Positions 34,130 through 41,519 of a DNA stretch of 64,000 nucleotides are shown here, in pieces; within the stretch, counting starts at the first letter, position 1; every line of letters starts with the position of its first letter. Under the pieces are notes generated by a model that saw only the letters and a program-made list of their open reading frames with translations, had not been told where the DNA came from and did no database searches. Made by a program: the position numbers and the translations under genes. Source of the stretch: JAKQIM01 sp029557965 (GTDB lineage: Bacteria; Chloroflexota; Anaerolineae; Anaerolineales; UBA4823); contig DAOQUL010000010.1 of assembly GCA_035341015.1 (NCBI GenBank), positions 18,086 to 82,085 on the forward strand, written 5' to 3'.

Positions 34130-35164
34130 ATGAAACGAATTTTCACTATCCTGCTCACGGCATTAACCATCTTTGCCTTGAGCTTTCCGTTTCCCAACCA
34201 TACCGCGCAAGCCTACGGCGGGTATCCATATTTCTCAATAGAATCTGTTAATCCAGGCAAGTCAGTTACGATCCGTGCCCACAACTTCCCTGCTAACGAC
34301 ACTTTCATGGTAACGATGGGTTACTATGGGGGATATGGCATTGGTGGGGTGGTGGTAGGTGTCACCACTACCGGCTCTGGTGGCACTTTCGTAGCAACTT
34401 ATGATATCCCTGGAACGCTAGCCGGGCAATCTTTGATTGCCATCCGGCTGCAGAGTTCTACATCTGGATATTATGCCTATAATTGGTTCAGCAACAGCAC
34501 CGGATCTAGTGGCTCACCTGCACCTGCCCCCGGGTATTCCGGTTACCCATATTTTTTTATTACGTCTGTAAATAAGGACGATACGGTCACGATCAAGGCT
34601 TATAATTTTCCCGCCAATGACACTTTCAACGTGACCATGGGTACGTACGGCAGTTACGGAATTGGGGGCGTGGTGGTCGGCAGTTCAAATACTGGAGCCG
34701 GGGGAACATTTGTTGCTACATATGATATTCCCGCTTCGCTCGAAGGTGCATATCAAATTGCCATCCGCTTGCAAAGCCCAACTACAGGATATTTCGCATA
34801 CAACTGGTTCTACAATAATACAACAGCGGCACCAGTTAATCCACCGGCGCCCGGCCCAGGAAATGGGTATTCAGGCTATCCGTACTTCTTTATTACCGCC
34901 GTTGCCCGCAATAATTCGGTGACCATTAATGCCTTTAACTTCCCTAAAAACGACACCTTTACTGTCACGATGGGAGCTTATGGCACGTATGGAATTAGCG
35001 GAACGGTGGTGGGCAGCACCAACACAGGAAACAACGGCAATTTCAGTGCCACGTATGAGATTCCGGATGGCTTGGCGGGGTCATACCAGATTGCGATACG
35101 GTTACAAAGCCCAACAACAGGATATTTCGCATACAACTGGTTCTACAATAACTCAACCCCCTAA
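34130..35164 (+). CDS. Secreted protein with three tandem domains
   Basis: The ATG at 34130 sits nine bases after AGAGGAG, whereas an ATG at 34121 would directly touch it. The 344-residue protein has a signal peptide (MKRIFTILLTALTIFALSF, cleavage likely after HTAQA) and three repeats of about 95 residues, each opening with YPYFxI and having NDTFxVTMGxYGxYGI, GTFVATYDIP and IAIRLQS...YNWF. Linkers are rich in Pro, Gly and Ala. The repeats are predicted beta sandwiches, possibly adhesive or cell-surface. I do not know the family. A strong terminator follows at once. Confidence 0.85.
   Translation: MKRIFTILLTALTIFALSFPFPNHTAQAYGGYPYFSIESVNPGKSVTIRAHNFPANDTFMVTMGYYGGYGIGGVVVGVTTTGSGGTFVATYDIPGTLAGQSLIAIRLQSSTSGYYAYNWFSNSTGSSGSPAPAPGYSGYPYFFITSVNKDDTVTIKAYNFPANDTFNVTMGTYGSYGIGGVVVGSSNTGAGGTFVATYDIPASLEGAYQIAIRLQSPTTGYFAYNWFYNNTTAAPVNPPAPGPGNGYSGYPYFFITAVARNNSVTINAFNFPKNDTFTVTMGAYGTYGISGTVVGSTNTGNNGNFSATYEIPDGLAGSYQIAIRLQSPTTGYFAYNWFYNNSTP
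34772..34818 (+). repeat. Near-identical DNA repeat, copy in domain 2
   Basis: This 47-base segment ends domain 2 of the secreted protein. It matches 35105-35151 at 46 of 47 positions, including third codon positions, much closer than the rest of the domains. Confidence 0.85.
35105..35151 (+). repeat. Near-identical DNA repeat, copy in domain 3
   Basis: This is the partner of 34772-34818 at the end of domain 3. The single difference is in an ACT/ACA threonine codon. Confidence 0.85.
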
Positions 35165-35182
35165 TCTTTGTTATCCACAAAT

Positions 35183-35218
35183 AAAAAACCAGGCGGCCGG
35201 TTGGCCACCTGGTTTTTT
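35183..35218. terminator. Strong bidirectional terminator
   Basis: Sixteen-base arms (35183-35198 and 35203-35218) pair with one mismatch around a four-base loop. A six-A run leads and a six-T run ends the hairpin, so it works in both directions for the convergent secreted-protein and phosphatase genes. Confidence 0.92.
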
Positions 35219-38200
35219 TATTCTCGTATTAAAACCGCCAGGGTCAAGTCATCAGAGCGGGGTAATCCCTGAACAAATAAATTGACAGAAGCCTCAATTT
35301 TTCTGATCACGGTAGAAGCATCGTCCGATACATCAATTGCTTGTAGGGTTTCCCTCAGGCGTTCCACGCCATAGAGCTCTTCTTGCGGCGAAAAGGCTTC
35401 CGTTAAGCCATCGGTATAAAAGACCAAAAGATCATTACGCTCGAGTTGAATTTGTCTTTCAATCAATTCGATTCCTTCGATCACCCCAAGCGCCATGCCG
35501 CTCCGCGTCAGCTCTTCAAATTGACCCGTGCTTGACCTGCGTAGCAGCGGCGGATTGTGACCGGCATTTGCAAAACGCAGCGTCCCGGTTTCTAGAGAAA
35601 TTACCGCATAAAATACTGTAACAAACATTCCTTGTCTTGCATCGGGCACCAGCAGGTCGTTCACACGCCCCAGAACTGAAGCAGGGGATAACTCCTCTTT
35701 GATCGCGGCGCGGATCAATGTCCTGACCAGAGTCATGAATAACGCTGCTGGCATACCCTTATCTGCTACATCTGCTATGACCAGTCCCAATTGACCGTCT
35801 TCAAGTTCAAATACGTCATAAAAATCTCCGCCTACCTGGCGGGCTGGATACCAACGAATATCCAGATCCCACCCATTCAGTGACGGCATTCGCTCTGGCA
35901 AGAAAGTTTTCTGAATCTCTCGGGCAAGCTGCATTTCGCGTTCCAGGCGTTCTCGCTCAACCACTTCGCGCTGCAACAGATCATTCTGAATGGCCAAGGC
36001 GGCTTGTTGAGTGATTCCCGTAACAATTTCCAAACGTTTTTCTCGAATATAAGAAGACGGGATACCATGTATGCTATCTTCTTCCTCTATCAGCATCACC
36101 CCTAACACTTTGCCTTTCACCGATAGTGGGAGGCCTAAGAGCAAGCGAGACTTTTTTCTTAAGTAATCTTTGTCGGGATCACCACCGCCTATTTCGCCAG
36201 ACATTTCGTCTCGCAATACTTGACCTATAACTAATCCAAATTCATCTTCTCTCAGGTGATACCATTCTGCCGGTGACAGGGGCGAATCGCCAACATAATA
36301 ATAAGCAATGCGATTTGACTGGCGAATTGCATCGAGCAAAGGAAATTCACCGATGGTGTAATAGCCAAGGTCATCAGCCATTTCTTGGCGTGCGATACCA
36401 TATGATTGTGACAGAAGAAATGTTGAGCGTTGGTCATCCCACAGGTAAACCGCACACCGTTTGACACCAACCAAAATGGGCGTAATCCGCACAATAGCCG
36501 CCATTACCTCGTCTAAATCGCTGGAGCCCACCACTGCCTGGGCGACCTGCAGCAAAGCGACCGATATATAAGCCTCTTCTTCTTGGGCCTTTATCAATTG
36601 GATATTTTCAGCGGCCGTCATGGTCTGGTGCGCAATCCCCTGAATGATGGCAAATTTTTCGTCCCACAGCCCATGGAGAAATTCTAACTTGACATCAGTG
36701 AAATCAACCAGGATTGCTCCCCTGACCTCGCCTTGAACAATCATAGGAAAAATAACCAATAAATCGCTAACAGGATTAAAGCCCACAAAAAAGGCTGCCG
36801 AGTCAGGGTCTGAAACAAGGTCCTCGCTTAATATCACAGGGGCTTTTGTGGACAATAATTGGTCAAAGGATCGAACATCGCCTGCCGCGATAAACCAAAG
36901 CTCAAAGCTGGCCTGTTGGGTGGACGTTAAACCATAGGCAGACATAGGAACAAAAGCATCGATTGCGCTATCCCACAACAGAAGCGCACAAGCATTGACA
37001 CCCACCAATTGCGGGATGATGTGTACTACCGTTTCGAGAAGTTCTTCCAATGTAGTCAACGAACGTGTTGCTTCTACTACCTGCAAGAGAACAGTAGATA
37101 CCCAGGCTTGATCGTGTGCCACTTCGTAGAGACGCGTGTTTTCAATTGCCACCGCTGCATAGCTGGCAAATGTGGCGGTCATCGCCTGGGATTCGGCGCC
37201 ATATCGGTTGGGCGTCTGGTGTGCCAGCACCAATAGGCCAAGGGTCTGGTCGCCAATTCGGAGCGGCGCAGCAATTGCCGAATAATTTTCCGGAAATTTG
37301 AGCAGTGCGCCTAAAGGTTCGTGTGGATCTTCTGGTGTTCGGATGACAGGACTGACTGCATCCAGCGCTTCAATGATCCAGGGACCAAATAGAGTTGATG
37401 AATTGCTAGAATTCATCAACTCTTCTATCCCGATACCAAGAAGCTCGCCGCCGCCTGAGTGCTCGTCAAACTTGTGATGCACGGCTGCCAGGCGTAATGG
37501 AGATGTAAATTGCCCGATGCCCTCATTCCCATCCGATGTGTCTAACAGCCAAATTGCCACAACATCACAAGGTAAACTTCGTTCAAGCTCTGTGAGAATA
37601 CGTTCGTAGACCTGATCTAGCGCCACATCGGCCGACAACAGCCCGGCCACTTCACGCATGCTGTCGGCTACTTGCCGGCGCCACTGTTCAGAGCGATACA
37701 AGTTTGCGTTATGAAGTGCTGTAGCAATGTTGTCGGCTAGAGCGCGCAAGACAAGCGCATCGATCTCTTGAAAGGCATCTTCTTGATCACTTTGAATGTC
37801 TAATACGCCCAAAACGCGCCCATCTATCTTCAAGGGTAATGCAAACTCGGCTTTTGTTTCGGGCAGCATATCGCTATGACAGTAAAGAGAGTTTTTCTTT
37901 ACGTTATTAACCAGAACCTCTTCGCCTGTTTGTGCGGCGCGGCCAATAATTCCATCCCCGACCTTGATATTGAATGCAAGCTGACGGTTTTCGGATGATG
38001 CGGTTCCATATTCTGCCGTATAAGGGCCAGCGCTATTGCGAAAGCGTAAGGTTTCCTGTGGCAATTCGAGCGTAAATATAGCAGCGTAGTAATAATGAAA
38101 AGTGTCTAGTATAAGGCCAGTTACCCGGCGTGCCAGTTCATCGAGATCCAATGCCACCGTGATTTGGGCGCTGACATTTCGAACCAAAGCAAGAAGCTCG

Positions 38201-38664
38201 TCACGCCAACGATCCTGGATATGTTGGCGCGTCACCTGCAGTGCAATTGCCGCCTGGGTAGCTAAACCCTTAGCGAAATCGATTTCGTTATACGCGAATT
38301 TTGTGCCGCCTGTACGTTCTAGCTGAATAGCTCCCAACAAATCCCCATGAGCCAGTAAGGGGATAGCTAACGTTGAGTCCCCATTGGCTGTAATAAGTTT
38401 TTGCTGATCAAGAGCCTGATGTATTAATAGGGTAGGGGTGGCTGTAAGAATAGCATCGCCTTGAACAGCAGGAATTACCTTTCGGCCAATCGAAAACAAC
38501 GGTTCTGCCAGCCACAAAGTAGCATTACAATGCAACAAATCTTGAGCCGCAGCGATGATCGCCTGGCGCTGCAAGCCCAAATCCAAGTGCCTTAATAAAA
38601 GTTCACCCAGATTGAGCAGTTCCTGCCACTCAGGACAGGGTTGCAATTGTTGAAGATCGCTCAC
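35218..38664 (-). CDS. Five-GAF serine phosphatase, RsbU/SpoIIE type
   Basis: The 1148-residue cytoplasmic protein has five GAF domains in tandem (about 15-155, 165-330, 340-520, 535-700 and 715-890), a short coiled coil (about 895-925) and a SpoIIE-type PP2C phosphatase at 935-1148. The metal-binding and catalytic motifs are present: GGDFYDVFE, LVIADVADKGMPAALFM, NAGHNPPLL and FYTDGLTEA. Such proteins dephosphorylate a STAS-domain anti-sigma antagonist. The gene starts in an ATGA overlap with the STAS gene upstream, so the enzyme and its likely substrate are made together. The two last GAF domains are more similar to each other than to the rest (SxALLQVxxA starts), suggesting duplication. 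Confidence 0.93.
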   Translation of the reverse strand: MSDLQQLQPCPEWQELLNLGELLLRHLDLGLQRQAIIAAAQDLLHCNATLWLAEPLFSIGRKVIPAVQGDAILTATPTLLIHQALDQQKLITANGDSTLAIPLLAHGDLLGAIQLERTGGTKFAYNEIDFAKGLATQAAIALQVTRQHIQDRWRDELLALVRNVSAQITVALDLDELARRVTGLILDTFHYYYAAIFTLELPQETLRFRNSAGPYTAEYGTASSENRQLAFNIKVGDGIIGRAAQTGEEVLVNNVKKNSLYCHSDMLPETKAEFALPLKIDGRVLGVLDIQSDQEDAFQEIDALVLRALADNIATALHNANLYRSEQWRRQVADSMREVAGLLSADVALDQVYERILTELERSLPCDVVAIWLLDTSDGNEGIGQFTSPLRLAAVHHKFDEHSGGGELLGIGIEELMNSSNSSTLFGPWIIEALDAVSPVIRTPEDPHEPLGALLKFPENYSAIAAPLRIGDQTLGLLVLAHQTPNRYGAESQAMTATFASYAAVAIENTRLYEVAHDQAWVSTVLLQVVEATRSLTTLEELLETVVHIIPQLVGVNACALLLWDSAIDAFVPMSAYGLTSTQQASFELWFIAAGDVRSFDQLLSTKAPVILSEDLVSDPDSAAFFVGFNPVSDLLVIFPMIVQGEVRGAILVDFTDVKLEFLHGLWDEKFAIIQGIAHQTMTAAENIQLIKAQEEEAYISVALLQVAQAVVGSSDLDEVMAAIVRITPILVGVKRCAVYLWDDQRSTFLLSQSYGIARQEMADDLGYYTIGEFPLLDAIRQSNRIAYYYVGDSPLSPAEWYHLREDEFGLVIGQVLRDEMSGEIGGGDPDKDYLRKKSRLLLGLPLSVKGKVLGVMLIEEEDSIHGIPSSYIREKRLEIVTGITQQAALAIQNDLLQREVVERERLEREMQLAREIQKTFLPERMPSLNGWDLDIRWYPARQVGGDFYDVFELEDGQLGLVIADVADKGMPAALFMTLVRTLIRAAIKEELSPASVLGRVNDLLVPDARQGMFVTVFYAVISLETGTLRFANAGHNPPLLRRSSTGQFEELTRSGMALGVIEGIELIERQIQLERNDLLVFYTDGLTEAFSPQEELYGVERLRETLQAIDVSDDASTVIRKIEASVNLFVQGLPRSDDLTLAVLIRE

Positions 38665-39017
38665 GCTTCTTTGGGGATGAAGTGTTGGACTGCCGTATTT
38701 ACGTCATCGAAAATCTTAAATAGGGGCGTAAATCCAGCCAATTCAAGTGTATCAAAAACTCGCTGGGGCACATTTGCCAAGCACGTCTCGCCCCGTTTTT
38801 GATAACGGCATGCTTTTTGGATGTCAATCAGCACTCGCAAGCCGGCGCTAGAAACATAATTTACGTTTACCAGGTCAAGGACAATGTTATATCGCCCTGC
38901 ATCGGTGATCGCTTTCAAAGACTCAGAAAAGGTCGGGGCAGTATAACTGTCAATACGGCCGGTTATGCTCACCACATCGCAATATTCAGATTGCACTGTA
39001 TTGATATCTATAGCCAT
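38661..39017 (-). CDS. STAS-domain anti-sigma factor antagonist, RsbV/SpoIIAA-like
   Basis: The 118-residue single STAS domain contains VSITGRIDSYTAPTF, IVLDLVNVNYVSSAGLRVL with the phosphorylatable serine (56 or 57), and the ending typical of the family. In partner-switching systems, a kinase (RsbW) phosphorylates this serine and an RsbU-like phosphatase removes it. The phosphatase is the next gene; no RsbW-like kinase is seen in the window. GCGAGG is the ribosome-binding site and an extended -10 lies at 39035-39043. Confidence 0.93.
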   Translation of the reverse strand: MAIDINTVQSEYCDVVSITGRIDSYTAPTFSESLKAITDAGRYNIVLDLVNVNYVSSAGLRVLIDIQKACRYQKRGETCLANVPQRVFDTLELAGFTPLFKIFDDVNTAVQHFIPKEA

Positions 39018-39034
39018 AGATGAACCTCGCTTAG

Positions 39035-39043
39035 ATTATACCA
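39035..39043 (-). promoter_or_regulatory. Extended -10 of the rsbV-rsbU pair
   Basis: On the minus strand this is TGGTATAAT, 17 bases before the ATG at 39017. No matching -35 is seen. Confidence 0.6.
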
Positions 39044-39119
39044 TCCCTGCCGCAGCGAGATTTCCTGTTACAATACAGAAAGGCAAGTGTATCAACCTTT
39101 GTTGGAGCCTTTTGACCAT

Positions 39120-40094
39120 ATGTGTGATCTATCAATTGTGATTCCTGTTTTTAATGAAGAAAAAAATCTATCGCCTTTACACGATGAACTGCGAGGCGTG
39201 TTGACAGAAGTGGGGCTGTCTTACGAGATCATTTTTGTCGATGATGGAAGCAGCGATGGGAGTTATGCTCTTCTACAGACCTTGCATGCCCAGGATGACC
39301 GTGTTAAGGTGATCCGTTTTCGGCGCAATTTTGGTCAGAGCGCTGCATTCGCGGCAGGTTTTGATTACGCTCATGGTGCTAAGATCATTACGCTTGACGC
39401 AGATGGCCAGAATAATCCGGCCGACATTCCACAGTTGTTAGCAAAAATGCAAGAGGGCGACTATGATTTTGTAACCGGATGGCGAATGAATCGCAAAGAG
39501 TCGCCCATCCGACGTTTCTTATCTGGCGCAGCGAATTATTTGATCAGCCGCAGTACACATATTGTTGTACATGATCGGGGCTGTTCTTTAAAGCTGTTCA
39601 AGCGAGAAGTGGTAAAAAATATCCGACTTTACGGCCAGTTGCATCGCTTCTTACCTGAACTGGCTAGCATGATCGGTGTAAATGTGGCAGAGGTACCCAT
39701 CCAAGATCGAGCGCGCCGCTTTGGGCACTCTAAGTACGGCTCAATCACACGTACGCCTCGTGTACTATTAGATTTGTTCACAGTATTCTTCTTGCTAACT
39801 TTCTTTTCAAGCCCTATGCGCCTGTTTGGTTCGGTTGGTATGGCCACTGGTTTGATTGGCATTGTGCTCGGCGGCGGGCTGGCTTTGGCTAAGATTTACC
39901 AAGGGATCATTGGCGGTTGGCCGGCTTTTCATGCATACCAGATAGGGAACCGCCCTTTACTGTTGTTAGCTGTTCTCTTGATACTGGTTGCGACACAATT
40001 TATGATGATGGGCTTACTTGGCGAAATGATGCTGAGGGTTTATCACGAATCCAGTGGCCGTCCAATCTATTTCATACGTGACGTGCTCGACTGA
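39120..40094 (+). CDS. GT2 glycosyltransferase, polyprenyl-phosphate type
   Basis: I chose ATG 39120 with GGAG 13 bases upstream; a GTG at 39087 is an alternative. A TACAAT at 39069-39074 may be the -10. The 324-residue enzyme has the GT2 N-terminal pattern SIVIPVFNEEKNL, IFVDDGSSDGS, the DAD-type motif LDADGQNNP and a C-terminal part with two membrane helices (about 230-255 and 275-305). This is the layout of DPMS/ArnC-type enzymes that transfer a sugar from a nucleotide to undecaprenyl phosphate. The sugar is unknown. Confidence 0.9.
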   Translation: MCDLSIVIPVFNEEKNLSPLHDELRGVLTEVGLSYEIIFVDDGSSDGSYALLQTLHAQDDRVKVIRFRRNFGQSAAFAAGFDYAHGAKIITLDADGQNNPADIPQLLAKMQEGDYDFVTGWRMNRKESPIRRFLSGAANYLISRSTHIVVHDRGCSLKLFKREVVKNIRLYGQLHRFLPELASMIGVNVAEVPIQDRARRFGHSKYGSITRTPRVLLDLFTVFFLLTFFSSPMRLFGSVGMATGLIGIVLGGGLALAKIYQGIIGGWPAFHAYQIGNRPLLLLAVLLILVATQFMMMGLLGEMMLRVYHESSGRPIYFIRDVLD

Positions 40095-40122
40095 GGTTGT
40101 CAGATAAAATTCTAAGAGAGAT

Positions 40123-41100
40123 TTATTGGTCAAAAATCTCCGTGTAACCCTTGTCGAGCGCATCGTCTGAAAGGTGAGCATAGCGCTGGGTGACAGCGAT
40201 GTTTTTATGACGTGCTAATTCTTGCGCTAACTTTAAATTTCCTGAGGCGCGCAAAACGATGGTGACAAAGTAGTGCCGGAACGAGTGCGGGGTAATCGTG
40301 CCGACCGCATCTGGACCTAATGCCTCTTGAACGCGTTGTGCCACGATATTTCGTCCAGTCACCGTGCTGATTGGCTTAACTTTTTTTCCCGCACCACGAT
40401 CATGACGGGCAAAGAGGGGTAGGGAGCCTAAGGGCCGCCCAGCCGAGCCGTCTTGCTCGGACCGGACAGCCAAGTACTCGCGCAAAGCGCGCAGTGAGCG
40501 ATCCGAAAACCGCACAATGGCTTGTTGGTCGCCCTTACCAATGATCATAGCCTTCGCTTCATTCCAATCAATATCGCCACGGCGTAGGTTGCAGGCCTCG
40601 TGAACGCGCAAACCAGTATCCGCCAGGGTGAGCAGAAAGGCTCGGTCTCGCATATTGCGCAGGTGCTGTACGCCGTCCGATGCCACCTCGGCCAGGCGTA
40701 TTGTGAAATTAATCACAATCTCGATGTTTTTCTGCTCAAACTGCGGCAAGCGTTGCCCGGGCCTGCGAGCACGCTGCCGGATCAGAAGCTTTAAGCGGGG
40801 AAGGTTGATCGATGCAAGCTGCTCAGCGCTAAGATATTCGTAGAAGCCTGAAATGGCTGTGAGATATAGACGTTCTGTAGCAGGAGAAAAATCTTTCAAT
40901 TCTTGGGCAAACCAGGTGATTGCATTTTCGGTCAAGGCTTCTGGAGCCATCTGGTCGGCAGCGATATCGTTCTGTGTCAGCACCTGGGAAAATAAATTCA
41001 AGGCATTTCGATAGGTTCTACCGGTATTGATGCTGCGCGCGTCAAAGACGCTACGTATGTAAGCATCGATTGCCTGAGCGATGGTTTTTGGGACTTCCAT
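40123..41100 (-). CDS. Tyrosine recombinase, XerC/XerD-like
   Basis: The 325-residue protein has an N-terminal SAM-like core-binding domain (1-110) and a C-terminal catalytic domain with the full set of residues: R165 in DTGLRVHEA, K189 in IIGKGD, H272 and R275 in PHSFRHYF, H298 in ARHKN and Y307 in TQRYAHL. This length and the ARHKNIAVTQRYAHL box fit Xer-type chromosome-dimer resolvases better than phage integrases. No other phage or mobile genes are adjacent. GAGGAA lies seven bases before the ATG. A dif-like palindrome lies 23-50 bases upstream. Confidence 0.88.
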   Translation of the reverse strand: MEVPKTIAQAIDAYIRSVFDARSINTGRTYRNALNLFSQVLTQNDIAADQMAPEALTENAITWFAQELKDFSPATERLYLTAISGFYEYLSAEQLASINLPRLKLLIRQRARRPGQRLPQFEQKNIEIVINFTIRLAEVASDGVQHLRNMRDRAFLLTLADTGLRVHEACNLRRGDIDWNEAKAMIIGKGDQQAIVRFSDRSLRALREYLAVRSEQDGSAGRPLGSLPLFARHDRGAGKKVKPISTVTGRNIVAQRVQEALGPDAVGTITPHSFRHYFVTIVLRASGNLKLAQELARHKNIAVTQRYAHLSDDALDKGYTEIFDQ

Positions 41101-41122
41101 GTGATTTCCTCGTTTAGTACAT

Positions 41123-41150
41123 GTTTGTGATAATGATACTTATCGAAAGC
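41123..41150. other. Candidate dif site (11-6-11 palindrome)
   Basis: An 11-base arm (41123-41133, ending GATAA), a six-base centre (41134-41139, TGATAC) and an 11-base arm (41140-41150, starting TTATC) form an imperfect palindrome; the arms match at 8 of 11 positions including the inner five. This is the architecture of XerC/XerD recombination sites. Alternatively it could be an operator for the recombinase gene. Confidence 0.45.
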
Positions 41151-41519
41151 ATAATGAGTATAAATGATCTATCCGGGTTTGTCAACCTCCCCTGCCGAGA
41201 AATCCAGTTTAACTCTTAGATGGCTGTAACATCAGAATAAATAACTGCTGTGGAACGGCCATGCAAGAGCACAATTTATACAATCCACATCTGCCTAACT
41301 GCTTTACCCCTCCCCTACCCTGCTTAATCAATACTGGGTATCTGTGAATAGCGTCTAGATACCCCGATGCGTTATGAGACCTATCATTTTTTTTTAGGTG
41401 ATTTGTCAATACTGCCCGCTGCTGGGTGCAACCTTATCTCTTTAAAATGGTAAAATGATTGGTGGAGTAAGCTGAGTTACTTTTGCTATCGCGTTCGTCC
41501 AACCCCAGGAGATAATACT
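41151..41519. other. Intergenic region ahead of the signalling operon
   Basis: About 370 bases, AT-rich in parts, with no convincing gene on either strand. A run of nine T at 41388-41396 and TAAAAT hexamers at 41443-41448 and 41451-41456 are present, but no -35 at the right spacing. The AGGAG at 41507-41511 is the ribosome-binding site for the TTG start at 41520. Confidence 0.5.

Noticed and set aside
34130..35164. CRISPR-like or tandem DNA repeat array
   Set aside because: The repetition comes from three protein domains of about 330 bases in one reading frame; there are no short regularly spaced direct repeats.
40123..41100. Integrase of a prophage or genomic island
   Set aside because: No phage, excisionase or transposition genes are adjacent, the protein has Xer-type length and boxes, and no tRNA attachment repeat lies next to it.
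41209..41409. A 66-codon minus-strand ORF in the intergenic region
   Set aside because: No ribosome-binding site, unusual composition and no similarity to any known small protein family; treated as chance.
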